8,027 bases of DNA from Acidobacteriaceae bacterium (GTDB taxonomy: Bacteria > Acidobacteriota > Terriglobia > Terriglobales > Acidobacteriaceae), in NCBI GenBank assembly GCA_003168235.1, contig PMSZ01000397.1, forward strand, positions 1,271 through 9,297, read 5' to 3'. Below, one piece after another: positions 1 to 4,877 of this stretch. The notes beneath the pieces were generated by a model. The model had not been told where the DNA came from. It ran no database searches and saw nothing but the letters and a program-made list of their open reading frames with translations. A program made the translations under genes and the position numbers. Each line of letters starts with the position of its first letter. Positions within the stretch are counted from its first letter, which is position 1.

Positions 1-665
1 GCGTCGCCGGTGGCAACGGGCTTGTGGAGAGTTAGTTCGTGAGCGACTTCGCAAATCCGCGTACACTCCTCGGAAAAACCTTCGAGCAATTTCTGATCCG
101 TGGCGGAGAAGGCGACGGGGGTGGTGGCAAACATTTCGAGGAGTCCGATGACGGCGGGCATCATGTCGTCTTCATTCTTATTGTGGTCACTCTTGTTGTC
201 GTTTTTATTTCTTGCGAAAACAGGAACGATGAGGATGGAACGGATGCCGAGAATGCGGGAAATGGCGGGGTCGACGCGGGGATCGAACTCGGTATCGACG
301 GAAAGCTGCGGCTGGCGGGTCTGGAGGGAGGCTCCGGAGAGTCCGTCGCGAGTATTGAGAGGGATGCCGAGATCGGGAGCGAGGTGTCCGGTGGCGGCAC
401 GGCAGACCATTTCGTTTCCGCGGACGAGAGCGAGAGCAGCGGCCGCGGCATGAGTAGCCTGGGCGGCGCGAACGACAAGCTCGTGGAGAACCAGATCGAG
501 AGCGAGATCGGGCGGAAAACCAGCGCGAATGTGCCGCTCGAGCGTATAGGCACCGGGCGTTTCGACGCCAAGGTTATGGGCCGGATCATTGGCCGGATGA
601 TGGGCCGAATCAGGGGCCGACTCTTCGGGGCGGAACTCAGACCTCGACATAGGTTGCTGGAACAT
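1..665 (-). CDS. GAF-domain protein, partial (C-terminus off the left edge)
   Basis: The minus-strand reading frame stays open from an ATG at 665 to the window edge, giving 221 residues without the C-terminus. Residues about 53-208 look like a GAF sensor domain: a helix rich in Leu/Val/Ala (DLALDLVLHELVVRAA), the strand AAALALVRGNEMVCRAATG, the LNTRDGLSGASLQTRQPQ segment, then GIRSILIVPVF and VIGLLEMFA, ending in a helix that starts ATDQKLLEGF. GAF domains bind small ligands or mediate dimerisation; the ligand here cannot be told. Residues 1-50 are a disordered-looking Asp/His/Pro/Ala-rich segment. Residues 153-167 form an Asn/Lys/Asp-rich insert inside the domain. The frame has an upstream in-frame stop and no other start, so translation begins at 665 or at a second ATG at 650; neither has a strong ribosome site (a GGA lies before 665). 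The missing C-terminus could hold an output domain. The gene is transcribed divergently from ugd. Confidence 0.75.
   Translation of the reverse strand, partial: MFQQPMSRSEFRPEESAPDSAHHPANDPAHNLGVETPGAYTLERHIRAGFPPDLALDLVLHELVVRAAQATHAAAAALALVRGNEMVCRAATGHLAPDLGIPLNTRDGLSGASLQTRQPQLSVDTEFDPRVDPAISRILGIRSILIVPVFARNKNDNKSDHNKNEDDMMPAVIGLLEMFATTPVAFSATDQKLLEGFSEECTRICEVAHELTLHKPVATGD
579..626. repeat. Four imperfect 12-bp tandem units in the GAF gene
   Basis: Four consecutive 12-bp units begin with GGCCG at 579, 591, 603 and 615 (GGCCGGATCATT, GGCCGGATGATG, GGCCGAATCAGG, GGCCGACTCTTC). On the coding (minus) strand they encode a four-residue periodicity in the N-terminal tail, read as APDS-AHHP-ANDP-AHN. 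The unit is a multiple of three, so changes in copy number would keep the frame. The repeats lie before the GAF domain, in what looks like a flexible tail. Confidence 0.7.
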
Positions 666-758
666 ATTTGTGTTCCGGCGGCTACGTTGGTGTGGAGTGC
701 AAGCTTAGAGCCGAGTTTGCCGCGAAACCGGGGGGAAGTCAATGCGATGGTGGTTGCC

Positions 759-780
759 GAAAGTGATCACGATCACGTTC
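759..780. promoter_or_regulatory. Candidate operator: 22-bp near-perfect dyad
   Basis: The two 10-bp arms GAAAGTGATC and GATCACGTTC flank a central AC and are complementary at nine of ten positions. The inner part, GTGATC-AC-GATCAC, is a perfect 6-bp dyad. It lies upstream of both divergent genes, about 17 bp upstream of the TTGACT box of the GAF gene and about 150 bp upstream of the ugd start. The size and symmetry fit a dimeric helix-turn-helix regulator, but no regulator is identified; the assignment is inference. Confidence 0.4.
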
Positions 781-915
781 CTAGTGTGAGATTCGAATTC
801 CCATTCCTGAGCGGGCTTGCGCAGACATTACGTTCGACAGTCTGTTGCGCTGAAAAAGGCTGCTACAGTAATAAGAATTGCACTCCGACGAGCCGGAATG
901 CAGCTGAAATTTACC

Positions 916-922
916 AAGGAGA
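916..922 (+). promoter_or_regulatory. Ribosome binding site deciding the ugd start
   Basis: AAGGAGA stands 11 nt before the ATG at 934. The frame is open back to 817, but the protein from 934 begins directly with the dinucleotide-binding strand MRIAVVGSGYVG, as expected for this family. The upstream 39 residues have no counterpart in UDP-glucose dehydrogenases. Confidence 0.7.
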
Positions 923-933
923 GCAGGCTCGCT

Positions 934-2349
934 ATGCGCATTGCGGTGGTCGGTTCGGGATATGTCGGGTTGGTGACGGGAGTGTGTTTTGCTGACCTGG
1001 GGCACGAGGTCGTCGTGGTTGATAACGACGAACAGAAAATTACGGCGCTGAAAAATGGCGCGGTGCCGATTCATGAGAAGTTTCTGCCGGAGCTGCTGGC
1101 GCGGCATCGGGGTGGGCGCATCCGGTTTTCGGGGGATTTGCAGGGGGCGACGCGAGAGAGCGAAGTGGTGTTCATCGCAGTGGGAACGCCGCCGACGGAG
1201 AGCGGAGACGCCGATCTTTCGTATGTGGAATCGGTGGCGCGGGAGATTGCGGGCGGCGTGAATGAGTACAAGGTGGTGGTCGAAAAGAGCACGGTTCCGG
1301 TTTACACGAGCCAGTGGATCCGGACGATCATCACAAGGAATGGGGCGAATCCGGCGCACTTCGATGTGGCTTCGAATCCGGAGTTCTTGCGCGAAGGGAC
1401 GGCGGTAACGGATTTTCTTTATCCCGATCGAATTGTGGTAGGAGTGGAGAGCGAGCGGGCGGCGGAAACGATGCGGCAGCTTTACGGTCCGCTGACCAGC
1501 GGATGGTATTACGGACGCGGGGAGGCGATTCCGCGGCCGGAAGCGGCCAAGGACAAAGCGCCGCCGCGGCTGATTGTGACCAGCACTAAGAGCGCGGAGC
1601 TGATCAAGCACGCTTCCAACGCATTTCTGGCAATGAAAATTTCGTTCATCAACGCGGTCGCTTCGATCTGCGAAGCGGTGGGAGCGAACGTGGAGCAGGT
1701 GTGCGACGGGATCGGAACGGACTCACGGATTGGACCACGATTTATGAATCCGGGGATCGGCTATGGCGGGTCGTGCTTTCCGAAGGCTCTGATGGCGTTC
1801 CGGGCGGTGGCGAAGGAAAGTGGATACGACTTCCGGCTGCTGGAAGAAGTACACCGAATTAATGAAGACCAGCGACACCGCTTTATGCGCAAGGTGCGCA
1901 GCGTGCTGTGGACTTTTCGCGGCAAACGTCTGGGCGTGCTGGGGCTGGCGTTCAAAGGTGGGACCGACGATATTCGGGAATCGCCGGCGCTGCTGCTGGT
2001 GCAGGAGTTGTTGCGTGAGGGCTGCCGGGTGTGCGCCTACGATCCGGCGGCGATGGAGCGGGCGAAAGAAGTGCTGCAAGCGGGGGTCGAGTTTGCGGCG
2101 GACGCGTATGAGGCGGCGACGGGCGCGGATGCGCTGTTGATCCTGACGGAGTGGGAAGAGTTTGCGGCGCTCGATCTGGAGCGATTGCGCGGGGTGGTGA
2201 GGTATCCGATTGTGCTGGACGGCAGGAATTTGTACGATCCGGCGGTGATGCTGCAGAACGGGTTTTCGTATTACAGCGTGGGACGTCCGGCAGCGTTGAC
2301 GGAGGAGCTGACGGCGGGAGCGGTTCCAAAGACAAAGGAGCGCGCTTGA
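934..2349 (+). CDS. ugd: UDP-glucose 6-dehydrogenase
   Basis: This enzyme oxidises UDP-glucose to UDP-glucuronate with two NAD+ in the cytoplasm, supplying precursors for polysaccharides. The 471-residue product has the N-terminal Rossmann motif GSGYVG (7-12), the STVPV block with Thr120, NPEFLREG (148-155) with Glu150 and Glu154, KHASNAFLAMKISFINA (225-241) with Lys225 and Asn229, the catalytic cysteine Cys281 in GYGGSCFPK, and the C-terminal GLAFKGGTDDIRESPA (337-352). The family normally reads CFPKD around the cysteine, and the Asp (Asp264 in the Streptococcus pyogenes enzyme) takes part in catalysis. Here residue 285 is Ala (codon GCT at 1786-1788). An extra loop of about 25 residues (roughly 186-212) precedes the STKSAELIK block and makes the protein longer than short bacterial forms. 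The gene overlaps the downstream UXS gene by four bases, so UDP-glucuronate is probably passed straight to the decarboxylase. Family assignment is secure; full activity is uncertain because of Ala285. Confidence 0.93.
   Translation: MRIAVVGSGYVGLVTGVCFADLGHEVVVVDNDEQKITALKNGAVPIHEKFLPELLARHRGGRIRFSGDLQGATRESEVVFIAVGTPPTESGDADLSYVESVAREIAGGVNEYKVVVEKSTVPVYTSQWIRTIITRNGANPAHFDVASNPEFLREGTAVTDFLYPDRIVVGVESERAAETMRQLYGPLTSGWYYGRGEAIPRPEAAKDKAPPRLIVTSTKSAELIKHASNAFLAMKISFINAVASICEAVGANVEQVCDGIGTDSRIGPRFMNPGIGYGGSCFPKALMAFRAVAKESGYDFRLLEEVHRINEDQRHRFMRKVRSVLWTFRGKRLGVLGLAFKGGTDDIRESPALLLVQELLREGCRVCAYDPAAMERAKEVLQAGVEFAADAYEAATGADALLILTEWEEFAALDLERLRGVVRYPIVLDGRNLYDPAVMLQNGFSYYSVGRPAALTEELTAGAVPKTKERA
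2334..2340 (+). promoter_or_regulatory. Ribosome binding site for the TTG start of UXS
   Basis: AAAGGAG lies inside the last codons of ugd, 5 nt before a TTG at 2346. The TTG overlaps the ugd stop as TTGA. No ATG is available at the right place, and the SDR nucleotide-binding motif begins 13 residues after this TTG, so the site decides the start and implies translational coupling. Confidence 0.75.
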
Positions 2350-3314
2350 AGGCGACGACCAAAACGCGGCGTGCGCTGGTGACGGGCGGGGCGGGGTTTC
2401 TGGGATCGCACTTGTGCGACGGGCTGCTCGGCGACGGCTACGCGGTGATTGCAGCAGACAATCTGGTGACGGGACGGCTCGTGAATATCGATCATCTGCG
2501 GAACGATTCGAGATTTGAGTTTGTGGAACAAGATGTTTGCCGTCCCGGCGAGTGGGGCGCGCTGGAATATGTTTTTCACTTTGCGAGTCCGGCGAGTCCG
2601 GTCGACTATGCGGAGCATGGGATTGAGACGCTCCGGGTGGGATCGTACGGAACGTTTGAAGCGCTGGAAACAGCGCTGCGGTGCGGCGCGAAATTCATGA
2701 TGGCGTCGACGTCGGAGTGTTACGGCGATCCGCTGGTGCATCCGCAGACCGAAACCTACTGGGGGAACGTGAACCCGATCGGGCCGCGTTCGGTGTATGA
2801 CGAAGCGAAGCGCTTTTCAGAGGCAGTGACGATGGCATATCACCGCTATCATGGCGTGGACACGCGGATTTTGCGCATCTTCAATACCTACGGGCCGCGG
2901 ATGCAGATCAATGACGGGCGGGTGATTCCGAATTTCATGTGGCAGGCATTGCGGGGAGAAAATCTTACGGTGTATGGCGACGGCAGCCAGACGCGCAGCT
3001 TCTGCTATGTGAGCGACGAGGTGGATGGGATTCTGCGGCTGGCGCGAGTGGTGGAGCATGATCCGGTAAATATTGGGAATCCGGCGGAGTTCTCGATTCT
3101 GGAGTGCGCGCGGAAAGTAATCGCCACGACGGAATCGAGAAGCCAGATCAAGTTTGAGCCGCTGCCGCAGGACGATCCGAAACAGCGATGTCCGGATATT
3201 TCGAAAGCGAAGCGGCTGCTGGGATGGGATCCGAAAGTGGATTTGGAGAGCGGGCTGAACCTTTCGCTGGAATATTTTCGGAAAGCGGTGGCGGAGCGGG
3301 AGCAACCGGCTTAG
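2346..3314 (+). CDS. UDP-glucuronate decarboxylase (UDP-xylose synthase), extended SDR family
   Basis: The 322-residue cytoplasmic enzyme is predicted to convert UDP-glucuronate to UDP-xylose through an NAD-bound 4-keto intermediate. Visible motifs are the dinucleotide-binding GGAGFLGS (14-21), DNLVTG (38-43), the active-site segment ASTSECYGDP (120-129), and the block YWGNVNPIGPRSVYDEAKR (138-156), which contains the catalytic Tyr151-x3-Lys155 pair and is diagnostic of UXS rather than dTDP-glucose dehydratases. RIFNTYGPRM (177-186) and TRSFCYVSDEVDGI (216-229) follow; the length is normal for bacterial UXS. The TTG start at 2346 overlaps the ugd stop and has a strong ribosome site. An upstream ATG at 2151 in the same frame lies deep inside ugd and is not credible. 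With ugd it forms a two-gene UDP-sugar operon, likely feeding xylose-containing exopolysaccharide or lipopolysaccharide; the final polymer is not known. The end overlaps the convergent PilZ gene by 4 bp. Confidence 0.92.
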   Translation: MKATTKTRRALVTGGAGFLGSHLCDGLLGDGYAVIAADNLVTGRLVNIDHLRNDSRFEFVEQDVCRPGEWGALEYVFHFASPASPVDYAEHGIETLRVGSYGTFEALETALRCGAKFMMASTSECYGDPLVHPQTETYWGNVNPIGPRSVYDEAKRFSEAVTMAYHRYHGVDTRILRIFNTYGPRMQINDGRVIPNFMWQALRGENLTVYGDGSQTRSFCYVSDEVDGILRLARVVEHDPVNIGNPAEFSILECARKVIATTESRSQIKFEPLPQDDPKQRCPDISKAKRLLGWDPKVDLESGLNLSLEYFRKAVAEREQPA

Positions 3315-3331
3315 CGAAGCTCTTCGTTAAG
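3310..3331. terminator. Inverted repeat at the convergent gene ends (possible bidirectional terminator)
   Basis: The arms CTTAGCGAAG and CTTCGTTAAG flank a central CT and pair at nine of ten positions, the tenth being a G-T wobble in one orientation. The structure contains both stop codons: TAG of UXS and TAA of the PilZ protein. A folded RNA would have a CGAA/TTCG stem closing a small loop. No T-tract follows on either strand, so a classical intrinsic terminator is not shown; the symmetry and position are the only support. Confidence 0.35.
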
Positions 3332-4444
3332 CGATGGACCAGGACCAAGAACCGCGAGCAGGCGCAGGACTTCTTCGCGCTCGGCGGAATCACGAAACAT
3401 AAAGCGGACACCCATTCCGAAACCGGGATGAGTGGCGATCACCTGGCCTTTAATGCGCAATTTCGTCGAGGCAGTGCGGACGAGGATCTCTACGCCTGAC
3501 CGTCCGGAAAGCGGCGAGGGCATTTCGACGTAGCAACCGCCTTCACTGATATCGGAAAGGTTGACGCGATTGGGCACGTCGGCGCCGAGGCGATAGATTT
3601 CGGCTCCTACCTTGCAGGACAAACGCCGTTCTGTGCGGCGATTGCCGGCATTGGAGACGAGGGCCGGTTTTCCAGACGGCATTGACGCGGGGGCGGACGG
3701 GGACGGGGTTGCTGGTATCTCCTGCGACGGCGTGACCGGCGACTGGCTGGCCGGCGTTGCTGTGGGCGTGGCGACGGCGTTCTGCTGAAGCCACGACTGC
3801 ATGAGACGACGAGAAGATTGCGGCACGTCGAGGAAACGGATTCCGGTGCGCCCGGTCGAGTCCTGCCAGGCAACCTCTCCCGACAAGCGGACGCGTTCAC
3901 GCTGACCGGGAAGAGAGAATTCGAAATAAACCTTGGCGGCGGAAGGGAGCGGGTTGGCGGTCTGGAGCGAGGTTCCTCCGTCGCTGAGATCGGTGAGAAC
4001 CGCGTTGATTTCAGGGGTTCCGGGATAGGCAACGCTGGCGGTCGAGTTCAATCGCGCGCGCGGCGCGCGACGGCGTTCGCGGCGTAAAAGACCGCAGGCG
4101 GCGCGCAAACTGAGGCGCGTGCGCTCCGATGAAAGCGGGCGGTAGAGAACAAAGTTCGCGCCGAGTCCGAACACCGGGCGGGCGTTGAAACCGCCGTCGA
4201 CCACCGCAATCAAGAGGCAGGAACGGTTCTTGGCCGACTGCCGCAAGCGCGCGAGAAACTCCTCGGAACTCTGGTCGGCGCGATAGTCGAAAACGATGGC
4301 GTCGAAGCGCTGACTCTCGACCAGATCGAATCCGCGGGAGATAGACGGCGTGTGGTCGACGGTCATCCCCAATTCGGACAGGACCACCGAAAGCAGTTTG
4401 GCGGAATCCTGGTCGGGGCATACCACGAGGGCGCGAAGATCCAT
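3311..4444 (-). CDS. Degenerate receiver domain with two PilZ domains (probable cyclic-di-GMP effector)
   Basis: The 377-residue protein has three parts. Residues 1-120 resemble a response-regulator receiver fold (RALVVCPDQD, then FDAIVFDY with Asp53 at the phospho-acceptor position). The acidic pair after the first strand is replaced by Cys9-Pro10, and the usual Lys of the KP motif is Arg102 (YRPL), so it is probably a pseudo-receiver. A first PilZ domain (about 121-222) has R125-x3-R129 and DLSDGG (152-157). After a Pro/Thr/Ser/Ala-rich linker (225-258), a second PilZ domain (about 268-366) has RRTERR (269-274) and DISEGG (298-303). Both carry the RxxxR and (D/N)xSxxG signatures that bind cyclic-di-GMP in the PilZ family. 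No signal peptide or membrane segment is seen. The ATG at 4444 starts directly at the first receiver strand and has no visible ribosome site. It lies between polysaccharide-precursor genes and pilin genes, a context that fits surface or motility control; its actual partner is unknown. Confidence 0.85.
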   Translation of the reverse strand: MDLRALVVCPDQDSAKLLSVVLSELGMTVDHTPSISRGFDLVESQRFDAIVFDYRADQSSEEFLARLRQSAKNRSCLLIAVVDGGFNARPVFGLGANFVLYRPLSSERTRLSLRAACGLLRRERRRAPRARLNSTASVAYPGTPEINAVLTDLSDGGTSLQTANPLPSAAKVYFEFSLPGQRERVRLSGEVAWQDSTGRTGIRFLDVPQSSRRLMQSWLQQNAVATPTATPASQSPVTPSQEIPATPSPSAPASMPSGKPALVSNAGNRRTERRLSCKVGAEIYRLGADVPNRVNLSDISEGGCYVEMPSPLSGRSGVEILVRTASTKLRIKGQVIATHPGFGMGVRFMFRDSAEREEVLRLLAVLGPGPSLNEELR

Positions 4445-4530
4445 GGTGCAGCAATGGTAAGAGAGCGGCGATCGAACGCAAAGTTACGGGTGTCACAGTA
4501 GCGGCGCGATTTGGACTTACCGCCGTCCTT

Positions 4531-4554
4531 CTTCCGTACTCTCGCTTCCGTACT
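4531..4554. repeat. Two direct copies of CTTCCGTACT
   Basis: Identical 10-bp copies occur at 4531-4540 and 4545-4554, a period of 14 bp. They sit about 90-110 bp upstream of the PilZ gene start and well upstream of the pilin promoter. They could be paired binding sites for a regulator, which is inference from identity and spacing alone. Confidence 0.5.
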
Positions 4555-4682
4555 GTTGAGAATTTTGAGAGACCGCGCCAGCATGGGCGGGTCGCGGCAG
4601 CGATCGCGATTGGCCCGCTCGTGGCCCGATCGTAACATCCCGCGAAATTACCTTACCAAATGCCAGTGTACGAAAGGCCGGT

Positions 4683-4712
4683 GTACCCCGGTACTTTGAC
4701 GTACCCCGGGAC
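4683..4712. repeat. Two near-identical 12-bp boxes around the pilin -35 element
   Basis: GTACCCCGGTAC (4683-4694) and GTACCCCGGGAC (4701-4712) differ at one base and have an 18-bp period. The first is itself a dyad (GTACC-CC-GGTAC). The first lies directly upstream of the TTGACG -35 box at 4696-4701. The second begins at the last base of that box and runs into the spacer. Such placement suits a repressor or activator binding over the promoter, but no regulator is known. Confidence 0.5.
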
Positions 4713-4724
4713 AGTTCCTACCAT
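4696..4724 (+). promoter_or_regulatory. Sigma-70-type promoter for the minor pilin operon
   Basis: TTGACG (4696-4701, five of six consensus bases) is followed after exactly 17 bp by TACCAT (4719-4724, four of six). Transcription would start near 4731, leaving a leader of about 140 nt before the first pilin ATG. This is the best promoter match noticed in the window and faces the right way. Acidobacterial promoters can deviate from the E. coli consensus, so it remains a prediction. Confidence 0.5.
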
Positions 4725-4847
4725 CGGGTTAGTCAGGGCCGGTGTCGCAGCGGCGATCCGTCAAGGGTTGCCGGGGATGCCGGGCTGATCTATTTCCGGT
4801 TATTCGAAGTTTTTTCTGGCGAGCGTTTTACCGAGTCGAAAGCGACG

Positions 4848-4877
4848 GGTGCGGTCGATAAAGGTGCGGTCAATGAA
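4848..4877. repeat. 15-bp tandem duplication spanning the first pilin start
   Basis: GGTGCGGTCGATAAA (4848-4862) and GGTGCGGTCAATGAA (4863-4877) are adjacent and agree at 13 of 15 positions. The second copy contains the ATG at 4873, where the first has ATA. The AAAGG that serves as ribosome site is at the junction of the copies. Read as protein from a GTG at 4849, the units would give VRSIK and VRSMN. Confidence 0.65.
4860..4864 (+). promoter_or_regulatory. Ribosome binding site deciding the first pilin start
   Basis: AAAGG lies 8 nt before the ATG at 4873. A GTG at 4849 in the same frame has no comparable site, and another ATG at 4879 would be only 2 codons shorter. The 4873 start gives a 19-residue, Arg-rich type IV prepilin leader of normal character. 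Confidence 0.55.

Larger units (their letters stand above)
666..933. other. Divergent intergenic region between the GAF gene and ugd
   Basis: This 268-bp stretch separates two divergently transcribed genes and must hold both promoters. For the minus-strand GAF gene there is a TTGACT box (positions 742-737) followed 17 bp later by a poor CAAACT -10 match (719-714). For ugd only weak candidates are seen, such as TTGCGC at 845-850 followed by TAATAA at 869-874. A 22-bp dyad at 759-780 is annotated separately. No convincing gene is seen here. Confidence 0.5.
4445..4872. other. Divergent regulatory region between the PilZ gene and the pilin operon
   Basis: This 428-bp gap holds no credible gene. 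It contains two copies of a 10-bp direct repeat (4531-4554), a sigma-70-type promoter facing the pilins (4696-4724) with GTACCCCGG-type repeats around it, and a leader of roughly 140 nt before the first pilin. On the minus strand a weak TTGCGT (4481-4476), 16 bp, TACCAT (4459-4454) combination ends 9 nt before the PilZ-gene ATG. If used, the transcript would be nearly leaderless, which would fit the missing ribosome site, but the -35 match is poor. The leader has no match to the cyclic-di-GMP (GEMM) riboswitch core. Confidence 0.55.

Noticed and set aside
161..742. Minus-strand open frame of 193 codons rich in Ser, Pro and Arg
   Set aside because: It is a different minus-strand frame of the same region. 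Its RPI-type repeats are the out-of-frame reading of the 12-bp units, and it has no domain.
817..933. N-terminal extension of ugd
   Set aside because: The added 39 residues precede the canonical MRIAVVGSGYVG start, and the ribosome site fits the ATG at 934.
39..995. Long plus-strand open frame of 318 codons
   Set aside because: It is antisense to the GAF gene and runs through the divergent intergenic region into ugd. Its translation is Gly/Glu/Arg-rich with no recognisable domain, while the minus strand gives a clear GAF fold.
781..1611. Minus-strand open frame of 276 codons opposite ugd
   Set aside because: Arg/His-rich shadow of the GC-rich ugd coding frame, with no domain and no plausible start context.
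4454..4481. Promoter giving a leaderless PilZ-gene transcript
   Set aside because: TACCAT is acceptable but the TTGCGT -35 matches only three consensus bases; mentioned in the intergenic entry but not called as a feature.
4511..4699. Small plus-strand open frame (62 codons) in the intergenic region
   Set aside because: It begins with TTG, has no ribosome site, shows no domain, and overlaps the promoter repeats.
4771..4815. Attenuator-like hairpin followed by a T6 run
   Set aside because: The possible stem (CCGGGGA with TTTCCGG) includes two G-U pairs and a 15-nt loop, and the T run begins about 10 nt after the stem, so it is not a convincing terminator.
4731..4872. Cyclic-di-GMP (GEMM) riboswitch in the pilin leader
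   Set aside because: Such riboswitches often precede pilin genes, so I looked for the conserved GGGCAAA and GGACGCAAAG core segments; neither is present.
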